From NCBI GenBank assembly GCA_051418055.1, contig JBPRGH010000062.1, positions 150,023 to 214,022 on the forward strand: DNA of 64,000 nucleotides, written 5' to 3'. The notes under the pieces are model-generated. The model searched no databases, had not been told where the DNA came from, and saw nothing but the letters and a program-made list of their open reading frames with translations. Origin of the DNA: JBPRGH01 sp051418055 (GTDB taxonomy: Bacteria > Bacteroidota > Bacteroidia > Cytophagales > Cyclobacteriaceae). Positions within the stretch are counted from its first letter, which is position 1. Each line of letters opens with the position of its first letter. This document shows, in pieces, positions 8,461 to 16,394 of this stretch. The position numbers and the translations under genes are program-made.

Positions 8461-9072
8461 TTAAAAAATTACTATAACTCCTGCACTAATGGCGCTCAGG
8501 TTGAAATTAAACCCAAAAGAGGATGATTTGACTTCCGTGACAGAGAACCCGGCAAACTGTTCCCTTGTCCAGCTACGGTAACCAAATGATCCTGCTGTTA
8601 ATTCAACACCAATCCTTTCACTCGCCCTGAACATAAGCCCAGGAGAAATTAAGACTGAAGCTGATTTAAAATCCCTCTGATCACTACCAGAAATGTTTTC
8701 ACCGAAACCGAAATCTATACCTCCATTCGCATAAAATGACAAATTATCATTAAGAGAGAAATATTTTCTCCCATAGATCCCAATGGAAGTTGAATTTTGC
8801 TCATTTGTAGAACTTCCCGAAAAATAGCCCCATTTTCTAAAACCAGCTGCTATACCTATTTCCAAAGTTTCGTTAAGCAGGTAACCAACTCGAGGCATTA
8901 AGGAATAAGAAATTATTGGATCGCTTTCTACTGTACCTCCTATACCTGCTATTTCTGTGTTTTCTACTGAAAAACTTACCCCACCTCCTAAAATGATATC
9001 ACCTTTCTCAAATTGTGCATAAGAGCCTGTTGAAATGGCCAACAGGATCAATAGTATTACATTCTTTTTCAT
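8461..9072 (-). CDS. Outer-membrane beta-barrel protein
   Basis: A 203-residue protein with a signal peptide (cleavage near SYA/Q at residue 19) and about eight amphipathic strands with Gly/aromatic patterns (ILGGGVSFSVEN, LMPRVGYLLNETLEIGIAAGF, FYANGGIDFGFGE). The last residues end in IVIF, giving the C-terminal aromatic expected for insertion by the BAM complex. Size and pattern match the OMP_b-brl (outer membrane protein beta-barrel) family. It stands alone between two convergent/parallel permease units and has no obvious link to them. Confidence 0.8.
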   Translation of the reverse strand: MKKNVILLILLAISTGSYAQFEKGDIILGGGVSFSVENTEIAGIGGTVESDPIISYSLMPRVGYLLNETLEIGIAAGFRKWGYFSGSSTNEQNSTSIGIYGRKYFSLNDNLSFYANGGIDFGFGENISGSDQRDFKSASVLISPGLMFRASERIGVELTAGSFGYRSWTREQFAGFSVTEVKSSSFGFNFNLSAISAGVIVIF

Positions 9073-9163
9073 ATTACAATTAGTTTAGATCACTGTAAGA
9101 ATAGCAAAATATTCTGATCCTGTTAATATAATTCTCCTGATTTTTAGCTTGTTACTATCCTCT

Positions 9164-9190
9164 CCAGGTGTAGCTAAAAGCTACACCTGG
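9164..9190. repeat. Second palindrome family (CCAGGTGTAGCT), copy 1
   Basis: Perfect 12-bp stem CCAGGTGTAGCT / AGCTACACCTGG with loop AAA. Related copies lie at 22792-22832 and 39444-39471. It sits between the 3' end of a permease gene and the 5' end of the beta-barrel gene, both on the minus strand, and no T-run follows on either strand. Confidence 0.75.
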
Positions 9191-9225
9191 TTAATTTCCG
9201 TTATGGCTAAATGCAATCTGAATCT

Positions 9226-11832
9226 CTATTCTTTTAAAGTTTCTACCGGATTAATTAAAGCTGTTTTTAAAGTTTGAAAACTAATAACCAGGGTGGCAAT
9301 TAAAACTGAAACTAATCCTGCACTGGCAAATATCCACCAGGGAAGATCCGTTTTATAGCCATACTGTTCAAGCCAGTTTTCCAGAACAAAATGGCTTAAT
9401 GGCAGCGCTATAACACAGGCTATGGCTATTAGAACTACAAAATCTTTTGTTAGCAATGACCATAGGTTAAAAATTGGCGCTCCGAGTACTTTTCGAATGC
9501 TAATTTCTTTAATTCTGAGTTCCATAGAATATACAGACATTCCAAACAGCCCCATACAGGAAATAAGGATGGCAAATAATGCAAATGTGCCTGCCAGCTC
9601 GCCCACCTGCTTCTCGTCCTTATATTTTAATGCAAATTGCTGATCAGCAAATTCGTAGCTGAAAGGTGTGCTTGAATTATGCTTTTTATAGATTTTTTCA
9701 ATTCCATTCAAAGCTTCAGAAACTGGAATATTTCCCGGTAGTTTTATATTTATGAGTTCCAGTCTCCCAAATGAGTCAATATAAAAGATCATTGGTCTTA
9801 CTGATTCAAAAAGCGATTGGGTGATCATGTTTTTGACCACACCAATAATAGTATACTCCCTTCCAAAAGCTTTTACTTTTTCACCTATAGGATCATTTAA
9901 ACCCATATAGTTTACGGCTGCTTCATTTAGTATAAACCCAAGGGAATCGGAAGCAAGACGATGAGAGAAATCTCTACCTTCAATTAGCTCCCAATTAATT
10001 GTTTCCCCAAAATCAAAACCCGTTCCCATGGTAACTATTTCATCCTGCATATTAGGGTCTTTCCCCGCCCAAATAAAGCCTCCATTAGTTGTCGACATAT
10101 CAGTAATATGATCTTCCGATTGGGAAACCTGTTCGGCAAAACCGCCTGTAATAAGGTCGTGTTTAAATTTATCATAATTCTGCCTTACTTCGGATGTTCG
10201 CATTGGTATTGAAATAAGGTTTTCCTTTTCATAACCAATAGGCCTGTTCTTTACATAGTTGATCTGCTTGTATACACCGGCAGTACCTACAATTAATATG
10301 ATGGAAATTGTAAACTGTAGTACCACTAATATCTTACGCGGCATTAGGTTTCCCGCACCTTTCAAATAGCCGCCTTTAAGGGTTTTAATAATATTTAAAG
10401 AAGACATAAATAATGCGGGGTAGCTTCCTGCAAGAATGCCCGTAAAAAGGCTAAAGAAAAGACAGGCGATCCAGAATATGGGCTCCTTCCATAGTAACGA
10501 AAGGTTTTCATCAACAATAATGCTAAACAAGGGTAAGGTAATGTGTACAAGGAGCAATGCGAAAATTAATGCAAAAAAGGATAAAACGATAGATTCCAGA
10601 AGAAACTGGCTTATCAGTTGAGATCTTAAAGACCCCATGGCTTTTTTTATACCTATCTCCTTGCCCCTCTTTTCCGCACGTGCCGTACTTAAATTCATAA
10701 AGTTAATGCACGCCAGCATTAAGACGAATATACCGATAGTTGCAAATAGCCGTACATATTCTATTCTTCCTCCTGTTGCTATCCCATTCTCAAAATCCGA
10801 ATATAGTCTCCATTTAGACATAGGGTGAAGGAAAAGTTGAGGATTAAACCTCTTTTCTTCTTCATCTACATTTATAAGTTTAGCATCCGCAATTATGGAA
10901 GATACTTCGGTCATATTTGCATCCTCTTTGATCTGGACATAGCATTGGAACCAGCTGTTGCCCCACCCTACCCGCTTTTGTAAATTCTCACCAGCCACAT
11001 ATAATTCAAAAGGTGCAATGAAATGGAGGTTATTAAAGCTTGCATCCTCCGGAATATCTGTATATACTCCTTTTACAGTTACCTCATACTTATTGTCAAT
11101 TGACACTACCTCACCTATTGGGTTATCATGGCCAAAAAGAGCCCTGGATGTAGTATAAGATATAAGGATCGTATTAGGATTATTTAATCCCTCCCTTGTT
11201 CCATAGATCATCTCAAGAGACAGCATTTCGGAGACAGCCGGCTCTAAATAATTGCCCGAAGAAGATATTGTCTTAGTTCCGTGGGTGAGGATATGCTCAC
11301 CTGTCCATGATCCCATGACCACATGTTCAAAATGTGCTCCATACTCATCTTTTAGCACCGGCCCCAGCTGTAGCGCCTGGCTTCCCCAGGTCACAGTTTC
11401 TCCATTGATATCCTGGTTTTGCAGAACTTTGGCTATGTGTTTATAATTATTGTAGTGCCTATTATATGTAAGCTCATGATGTATCCAAAGGCCGATCAAG
11501 ATAGCAACAGCCATACCTATTGCAAGCCCACTGATATTGATCAGGGAAAAACCTTTATGCCTCACAATATTTCTCCAGGCAATTTTAAAATGACTCTTGT
11601 GCATGCTTATAAAATTTGAATTATGAAATTGAAATGACTTTAAGGCAAAGGGGCGCATATATTTAATGACCTGATACCAGTAATCAGCCTTTGCCATTAA
11701 AACCGATCCTTTTTGTGCTTTTTTCTGATATTTCTCTTCCAGGTCACCTAATACTTCTTCCTGGATATCCGAACGGATCAGACAAACAAGTAATCTTTCG
11801 GCTATTGGCGGTACCTTATATTTTTTACTCAT
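9226..11832 (-). CDS. FtsX/MacB-type ABC transporter permease with N-terminal prefix domain
   Basis: An 868-residue paralogue of the permease at 5546-8173. The prefix domain is at residues 1-75 (ERLLVCLIRSDIQEEVLGDLEEKY), then two MacB_PCD/FtsX modules. Landmarks are WRNIVRHKGFSLINISGLAIG at the first helix, NLSTARAEKRGKEIGIKKAMGS at the first FtsX loop and MELRIKEISIRKVLGAP at the second; the tail is ALINPVETLKE. The gene begins 5 bases after the PadR gene stop and shares its promoter. No ATPase is encoded next to it. The substrate is unknown. Confidence 0.9.
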   Translation of the reverse strand: MSKKYKVPPIAERLLVCLIRSDIQEEVLGDLEEKYQKKAQKGSVLMAKADYWYQVIKYMRPFALKSFQFHNSNFISMHKSHFKIAWRNIVRHKGFSLINISGLAIGMAVAILIGLWIHHELTYNRHYNNYKHIAKVLQNQDINGETVTWGSQALQLGPVLKDEYGAHFEHVVMGSWTGEHILTHGTKTISSSGNYLEPAVSEMLSLEMIYGTREGLNNPNTILISYTTSRALFGHDNPIGEVVSIDNKYEVTVKGVYTDIPEDASFNNLHFIAPFELYVAGENLQKRVGWGNSWFQCYVQIKEDANMTEVSSIIADAKLINVDEEEKRFNPQLFLHPMSKWRLYSDFENGIATGGRIEYVRLFATIGIFVLMLACINFMNLSTARAEKRGKEIGIKKAMGSLRSQLISQFLLESIVLSFFALIFALLLVHITLPLFSIIVDENLSLLWKEPIFWIACLFFSLFTGILAGSYPALFMSSLNIIKTLKGGYLKGAGNLMPRKILVVLQFTISIILIVGTAGVYKQINYVKNRPIGYEKENLISIPMRTSEVRQNYDKFKHDLITGGFAEQVSQSEDHITDMSTTNGGFIWAGKDPNMQDEIVTMGTGFDFGETINWELIEGRDFSHRLASDSLGFILNEAAVNYMGLNDPIGEKVKAFGREYTIIGVVKNMITQSLFESVRPMIFYIDSFGRLELINIKLPGNIPVSEALNGIEKIYKKHNSSTPFSYEFADQQFALKYKDEKQVGELAGTFALFAILISCMGLFGMSVYSMELRIKEISIRKVLGAPIFNLWSLLTKDFVVLIAIACVIALPLSHFVLENWLEQYGYKTDLPWWIFASAGLVSVLIATLVISFQTLKTALINPVETLKE

Positions 11833-11837
11833 ACCAG

Positions 11838-12164
11838 TTAAATTGTTGAGAATCCTGGGTATTGGCTCCAGAGTGATAGCCTGAAATCTTTAATTTCTTT
11901 TAAAGATTTTTCTCCAAAAGCTGTTATCGTATAGACACGTTTCCTGCGGCCACCTCTTTCCGCAGTCGGAGATGTCATTTCAGACTTTATCAAACCTTTT
12001 TCTGAAAGGCGGTGAAGAGAGGCATGCACAGCTCCTACTGAAACCGAACGACCACTTTGAGCTTCATACTCCTCTGAAATCCTCAAAGAATATGCATACT
12101 CTCCCAGTATTCCTACCAGTAAAAGAATAACTTCTTCAAATTCCCCTAATCGTACTTCTCGCAT
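11838..12164 (-). CDS. PadR family transcriptional regulator
   Basis: A 108-residue short PadR regulator, paralogous to the one at 5211. It has the opening LGEFEEVILLLVGILGEYAYSL, the helix VSVGAVHASLHRLSEKGLIKSE and the basic wing GGRRKRVYTITAFGEKSLKE. It is the first gene of a two-gene unit with the permease 5 bases downstream. Two copies of a GTTCT-N7-AGAAC dyad lie at its start codon and 42 bases further upstream, pointing to autorepression. Confidence 0.92.
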   Translation of the reverse strand: MREVRLGEFEEVILLLVGILGEYAYSLRISEEYEAQSGRSVSVGAVHASLHRLSEKGLIKSEMTSPTAERGGRRKRVYTITAFGEKSLKEIKDFRLSLWSQYPGFSTI

Positions 12165-12166
12165 AT

Positions 12167-12225
12167 GTTCTTATTTATAGAACTAATATACGGCAAATAA
12201 TTTTATTTGTTCTGTAATAGAGAAC
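12167..12225 (-). promoter_or_regulatory. Duplicated dyad operator of the second padR-permease pair
   Basis: GTTCT-N7-AGAAC occurs at 12167-12183 and at 12209-12225, exactly 42 bases apart, with matching flanks (TTAGTTCT on the minus strand in both). The first copy begins 3 bases upstream of the ATG at 12164. This is the layout of an autoregulatory repressor site; binding by the adjacent PadR is inferred. The operator sequence differs from that of the first pair. Confidence 0.6.
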
Positions 12226-12338
12226 TAATAATTATAAAACTTGTCTATTAATTGATTTAAAGAACCAGGATTACTATTACAAAACAGAAATAATATTTCT
12301 CAGGGAGTAAAGTAAAAGTGTACTTTTAGGGGTGAGTT

Positions 12339-12363
12339 CTTGTTGGTGAAAATACCAACAAAG
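12339..12363. repeat. REP-like palindrome, copy C
   Basis: CTTGTTGGTG-AAAA-TACCAACAA, one mismatch from the perfect hairpin of copy A. It lies in the 447-base gap between the PadR gene and the cupin gene; the rest of the gap is filled by the PadR promoter and by repeat unit D. Confidence 0.7.
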
Positions 12364-12388
12364 AGATGAGCTTCCAGCTACATCTTAA

Positions 12389-12540
12389 TATCCTATCTAT
12401 TTCCAATAGAGCATCCAGCTCATAATAATTTCTTGCACTACTATATAGATATTCCACCTCCTTCTCTCCAAGAGCCACGATTGTATCACCTTCTTATAGA
12501 GTAAATTTTTGTTGGTGAAAACACCAACAAGAAGGTAGAG
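12389..12540. repeat. 150-bp intergenic repeat unit ending in palindrome copy D
   Basis: Starts with TATCCTATCTATTTCCAATA, runs through TTCTCTCCAAGAGCC and ends with the palindrome TTTGTTGGTG-AAAA-CACCAACAAG (12508-12531) plus GAAGGTAGAG. The same ordered string of about 150 bp is present at 14681-14833. No open reading frame is conserved, so it looks like a non-autonomous mobile unit. Confidence 0.75.
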
Positions 12541-12611
12541 TGACCATGAGGGACGCTACGAACAACAGAGAGAGCAACAGCTTTTTTTAACTTATGGATT
12601 TAATATGTTGT

Positions 12612-13217
12612 TTATATACCATGAATTATTAACTTTTTATGAGAAAGCTTTTGTTCGCTACATAAGTGTTTATAGGCTTCAAGAATTGAATTGGCATCTG
12701 TAACACTTTCAACTTCATCATTTTCGTCAACATTCAAATTTGCACCTCTCACCGCGAACCAAACATCAGTGACTTCGCCATTGGTTTCCGGAACAGTCAA
12801 TGTGTGCATAGAATGAGCTGGTTCATAAAGAAAAGAACCCATCTTATTTCTATCCTCCGGATACTCTTTATAATACCACTCTCCTGCATAAGTAACCGCT
12901 AACACAGGTCCAGTATGGTAATGTTTAGTAATTTCTGTTCCAGGTTCAAACTTCGTCCGAATAATCCATAACCCATCGGCAAGGTCTACCATCAATAATT
13001 TCAACTTAATTCCTTGTCCAATATCGACGTATGGTAAATCACTTTCTCCTATGTGAGTTGCATGAGATAAAGCTTTTAATTTTTGACCGCTTTGAAATTC
13101 AGGATTTAGAGATGGGTTAGATTTGAAATCCCTGTATTGTTTGTTATCGGCTGCAGTTGCAAAACGTGATACTAATGCAAGTGCTGCTGTTCCAATAATA
13201 AATTTTCTTCTCTCCAT
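12612..13217 (-). CDS. Tat-exported cupin protein (2,4'-dihydroxyacetophenone dioxygenase-like)
   Basis: A 201-residue protein. It starts with a twin-arginine signal, ERRKFIIGTAALAL, cleaved near ATAA/D. The body is a single cupin: the first metal motif has KHYHTGPVLAVTYAGEWYY and the second GSFLYEPAHSMHTL, so the ligands are probably the two His of HYH, a Glu of GEW and His of MHTL. The combination with IRTKFEPGTE resembles the dihydroxyacetophenone dioxygenase (DAD) family, metal-dependent ring- or chain-cleaving enzymes. Tat export fits a cofactor loaded in the cytoplasm. The substrate here is not known; two small lipoprotein genes follow upstream on the same strand. Confidence 0.75.
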   Translation of the reverse strand: MERRKFIIGTAALALVSRFATAADNKQYRDFKSNPSLNPEFQSGQKLKALSHATHIGESDLPYVDIGQGIKLKLLMVDLADGLWIIRTKFEPGTEITKHYHTGPVLAVTYAGEWYYKEYPEDRNKMGSFLYEPAHSMHTLTVPETNGEVTDVWFAVRGANLNVDENDEVESVTDANSILEAYKHLCSEQKLSHKKLIIHGI

Positions 13218-13276
13218 AATTTCTCAATCTTAGTTTCAGTCATAATGAATGCTAATGATCCTAATAAAAGCTAGTT

Positions 13277-13804
13277 TTAAAGACTTTTATTTTTGTCAGA
13301 ACCTGATTCTTTTATCCATTTAAGTCTCAGTCCGGCCTCTTTTTCTTCTAGTGGTTGAAGTATCAGGGTGTCACCACTGAATGTAAACCTTCTTTTAACT
13401 ATTTCATTCCACAATCCAGGATTTGAGTTAGAGATCCTTGCATGTTCTACAACATTCTGCTCTTCATCGATGGTATACTTCGCAAAATACACATATGAGT
13501 TGGTGAGATGTTTAAGTGCTTCTTCGGGTATTGTATCCGTAAATAATGGAAAACGTAATTCAGTATCTTCATAGCCTGAAATTGTTAAATGAACAGACAT
13601 ATTATCCTTGTCATCATATAAAATAAACCCTTGCATTCCGTCTCTCCATTCGCTCCATACCCCGGTTTCGGGATTTAGTTCTTCCATAATGTAGAGTGAC
13701 CACAGTCCACTGAATTTATTGGATTGCTTTTGCTCCGTTTCCGGATTGCATCCAAATGATAAACTCGCTATCAAAAGGAGAACTAAAATTTTGTTAATTT
13801 TCAT
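13277..13804 (-). CDS. Lipocalin-like lipoprotein
   Basis: A 175-residue lipoprotein: signal peptide ending in the lipobox LSFG/C at Cys19. The mature part follows the Lipocalin_5 pattern: FSGLWSLYIMEE, then GMQGFILYDDKDNMSVHLTISG, a YFAKYTIDEEQNVVEHARIS stretch and GDTLILQPL near the end. These proteins form a small beta-barrel that probably binds a hydrophobic ligand; the actual role is unknown. It lies 59 bases upstream of the cupin gene on the same strand, and the two may share a transcript. Confidence 0.7.
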   Translation of the reverse strand: MKINKILVLLLIASLSFGCNPETEQKQSNKFSGLWSLYIMEELNPETGVWSEWRDGMQGFILYDDKDNMSVHLTISGYEDTELRFPLFTDTIPEEALKHLTNSYVYFAKYTIDEEQNVVEHARISNSNPGLWNEIVKRRFTFSGDTLILQPLEEKEAGLRLKWIKESGSDKNKSL

Positions 13805-13881
13805 AATACAGATATTTGTGTCTATTGCGGCTTGTGCACTAAATCATTGCTTATCCAGAGTTTGAGTTGGATAGGTCGTAT

Positions 13882-14412
13882 TTATTTATTCCTGTATGAA
13901 GGAGAGTACTTGGACCACCATTTTTCAGCATCGGTCCTTTTAGATATATGGGTAACATGACCAGTCACCGCTTTCCACTCACCATCAATTTTCTGCATTC
14001 CGTATGTAAAGCAACCGGAAGCCTCAATGGTATTTCCATTTTTTGCTAAATGCTCATGGTCAAACTCTACCATATAAGAAGCAGCCTCTTTCGAAAAGAC
14101 GTGTATTTTGTGATTTTGCAAATCCATTTTCACCGGTTTTTTCCAGCCTTCTTCTCCCAGATGATCTTTCCATATACCATCAACAGTTGTATAGTCGCCC
14201 CAATAATAACCATCCCCAAAAAAGATATGATCATTACTATAAAAGGTCATGACTGAATTGTAATCCAGGTTTTCCAAATCACTTGCATGTTTTTCAGAAC
14301 GCTCAATAATTTCACTTTTAATTTTCTCCACTTCAGCAAGAGTAAGTGGATGAGATTGCTGATTACAACCGTATGTCAGCATGATTGTCAATAAAATCAC
14401 TAAATTTTTCAT
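13882..14412 (-). CDS. NTF2-like (DUF4440/SnoaL-type) lipoprotein
   Basis: A 176-residue lipoprotein with lipobox LTYG/C at Cys16. The mature part matches the NTF2-like fold: a helix with RSEKHASDLENLDYNSVMTFYS, the turn DHIFFGDGYYWGDYTTVDGI and a strand pair in GCFTYGMQKIDGEWKAVTGHVTH, the usual closing segment of DUF4440-type domains. Members are diverse and often lack catalysis, so function cannot be assigned. It is the first of three minus-strand genes for small exported proteins (gaps of 77 and 59 bases). Confidence 0.7.
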   Translation of the reverse strand: MKNLVILLTIMLTYGCNQQSHPLTLAEVEKIKSEIIERSEKHASDLENLDYNSVMTFYSNDHIFFGDGYYWGDYTTVDGIWKDHLGEEGWKKPVKMDLQNHKIHVFSKEAASYMVEFDHEHLAKNGNTIEASGCFTYGMQKIDGEWKAVTGHVTHISKRTDAEKWWSKYSPSYRNK

Positions 14413-14680
14413 TTTGGCGGATTGAATTAAATGCTTACTCTAATCAGTTTTCAGCATCCCTGTTAACAAAAATTTATTTTTTGTCTATTTCGTATTTGTG
14501 CGAATGTGGGTTGGTCAGCCCTTTTAGACAGGTGTGTTTTTTATTTATGAATTTACACATAATGGTCAGGCTAAAAACAGAAGGGCTGATCGAAATGAGT
14601 AATGTCTCCTATAACAAGGTAGACAAAAGGAGTGACAGAACCTAACCCTCCCTAGCTGTAGCTTTCAGTTCCACCTTCAT

Positions 14681-14833
14681 TATCCTATCTATTTCCAATA
14701 GAGCATCCAGCTCATAATAATTTCTTGTACTACTTTAAAGATATTCCTCTTCCTTCTCTCCAAGAGCCGCGATTAAATCATCTTCTTATAGAGTAAATTC
14801 CCTGTTGGTGAAAACACCAACAAGAAGGTAAGA
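14681..14833. repeat. 150-bp intergenic repeat unit ending in palindrome copy E
   Basis: Second copy of the unit at 12389-12540, ending in CCTGTTGGTG-AAAA-CACCAACAAG (14801-14824) and GAAGGTAAG. The two copies differ mainly in the middle. This unit and the promoter of the following gene account for most of the 522-base gap 14413-14934; the first 250 bases of the gap show nothing recognisable. Confidence 0.75.
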
Positions 14834-14891
14834 AATATAAATACCTGTTTTTCAATGATTAATGAAGTTATTTGACTATATTGTAAAACAA

Positions 14892-14910
14892 GGTTATAAA
14901 CCTTATAACC
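14892..14910 (+). promoter_or_regulatory. Small palindrome upstream of the 244-residue protein gene
   Basis: GGTTATAA-ACC-TTATAACC, an 8-bp perfect dyad 24 bases upstream of the ATG at 14935. Position suggests an operator or a leader hairpin; no regulator can be named. Confidence 0.35.
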
Positions 14911-14934
14911 CCTAACCTAACTAACCCCCAGATT

Positions 14935-15669
14935 ATGAAAAAAATAATCATGCTAGCCGTGGCTTGTACATTTTGCTTTGCTGCCGCTTATTCACAAACA
15001 GAAAAAGAGCCAGCCGCTCTTACAGAGACCATGTACCTGCTTCCTAAAGTAGGGATGAACCAGCAATTTGAAGCGGGAGCTGCGAGACACAATGCAAAAT
15101 TTCATGCACCAGGTAAAGACAATGAATCTAAGCTCAGAAAAGTAGAATATGGCAACAAAGCCGGATGGTACGTCTGGACTATGAATGGAACTTATGCGTC
15201 TTTAGATAAACGTCCAACTGATGATGCCCATACAAAAGACTGGGAAGCAAACGTGGGACAATACGTGGGAACGTATGGCGAAATTGATTTATGGATACTT
15301 AATAAGAAGTTATCCACCGGTATTGAAAAATTTCAGACTCAAAAGAGATATGAGGTCTGGGCTATATATCTACATCCCTGGCAAGAATACAGATTTAATG
15401 AAGCAAGATCAAAAATTCAGAAAGCATATGAGAAGCTGGGTAATAAAACCATGCTGATCTTTAATAGTGCTGTCAAAAGAAAAGGAGGACCGGATGTCGG
15501 TATTGTATGGGGCTACGACAATTTCGCTGACCTGGAAATTGATAGTAAACTTATTGAGACCTATGAAGGATTATATGGCAACGGTTCATGGAGACAATTT
15601 TTAGAAGAATGGAAAGCTGCTGTAGCAGATATTGATGAAGAACATCGAGTTAAGATTGGCGTGATGTAG
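14935..15669 (+). CDS. Exported protein of unknown function (244 residues)
   Basis: Signal peptide at residues 1-20 (cleavage near AYS/Q). The mature protein is soluble, rich in Trp/Tyr/Lys, with repeated short motifs such as GKAGWYVWTMNG-like and VGIVWGYDNFADLE segments; the two halves (about residues 30-130 and 135-230) both contain a YEVWA/YGNGSW-type aromatic strand followed by helices, which recalls a tandem dimeric alpha-beta barrel (ABM/NIPSNAP-like) layout. That is only a fold guess. It stands alone with a palindromic leader and a terminator-like hairpin downstream at 15745. Confidence 0.6.
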   Translation: MKKIIMLAVACTFCFAAAYSQTEKEPAALTETMYLLPKVGMNQQFEAGAARHNAKFHAPGKDNESKLRKVEYGNKAGWYVWTMNGTYASLDKRPTDDAHTKDWEANVGQYVGTYGEIDLWILNKKLSTGIEKFQTQKRYEVWAIYLHPWQEYRFNEARSKIQKAYEKLGNKTMLIFNSAVKRKGGPDVGIVWGYDNFADLEIDSKLIETYEGLYGNGSWRQFLEEWKAAVADIDEEHRVKIGVM

Positions 15670-15744
15670 CCGATAAGTCCTGGATAGGTCTGTCTTAAAA
15701 TTTTTAATAAGCTATTTCCTATTCCAGATATCTTAAATCCTAAT

Positions 15745-15799
15745 AAAATCCTTCCTTCACCGGTCAAAAATAATTGACTCTCAGAGGGAAGGATTTTTG
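15745..15799 (+). terminator. Possible intrinsic terminator after the 244-residue protein gene
   Basis: AAAATCCTTCC at 15745-15755 pairs with GGAAGGATTTT at 15787-15797 (11 bp), the run of T continuing one base further. The loop is long (31 bases), so termination is plausible but not certain. Confidence 0.4.
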
Positions 15800-16261
15800 C
15801 TTTAGAGATAGCCTTTTTCAACCCGCATTACGTATAGCTAATATAAGTGGTCGTTTTTCTCTTCCTCTGTTTTTCGGGGAGGAAGTCTAAACGAATACGA
15901 TTTGCAGCAAATGTTACTTGAAGTAAGAGTAGAGCTGGAAAGGCCAGTTTTAAATGTATCCCATTAATAAATGATTCTACCAAACTTCTCTGCAACTGAT
16001 CTACGGCATTTCATTAAAATTTGCCATTTACCATCGGCCAATTTTTGTTTCAACCACTCCACTTCTTAATAAAAGTTACATTTAGCTTTTTTAACTTCTC
16101 CCCTATATTCAGGACCAACAATAATTATAACCACTTTTACCTCTTAATATTAACAATTTAATACGATTATTAATATAGATTTCTTCCGGGCCGGGGATAA
16201 ATATCTTCTTTCATCTATTGCTTAATTTGATAAAATTAATTTGATTGAATCACTAAATCGG

Positions 16262-16357
16262 TTGTAACTCCGTTGCAATTGGTTTAGTTTGACTTATTGA
16301 GTATCAAAAGAGATACTTAATATTAAGCCCCGGTATGGTAGCCGGGGCCTTTTTTTA
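16262..16357 (+). ncRNA. Candidate short RNA with its own promoter and strong terminator
   Basis: TTG at 16262-16264 and TTAGTTTG at 16284-16291, 19 bases apart, match the Bacteroidota promoter (TTG ... TAnnTTTG) with one mismatch. About 60 bases later comes a very good intrinsic terminator: GCCCCGG (16327-16333) / CCGGGGC (16342-16348) followed by CTTTTTTT. Between them is a small hairpin AGTATC-AAAAGA-GATACT (about 16301-16318) and no open reading frame with a start. No plus-strand gene lies upstream within 600 bases, so the terminator needs another transcript, which this would be. The rest of the gap 15800-16260 holds nothing clear. Confidence 0.4.
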
Positions 16358-16394
16358 TTTTAAATAACGGCAGTTTTATGTTTTGGAGTAAATT

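Noticed and set aside
9422..11619. Open frames on the plus strand opposite the permease gene
   Set aside because: They are shadows of the coding strand without signals or family patterns; the same holds for antisense frames over uvrD and the SprB gene.
5028..14824. Treating the GTTGGTG palindromes as transcription terminators
   Set aside because: No T-run follows on either strand, and they also lie between divergent genes.
15950..16140. Coding-like trace on the minus strand (VIIIVGPEYRGEVKKAKCNF, then EVEWLKQKLADGKWQILMKC after a stop)
   Set aside because: No start codon, one internal stop, about 55 codons in total and no family recognised; it may be a decayed gene but chance cannot be excluded.
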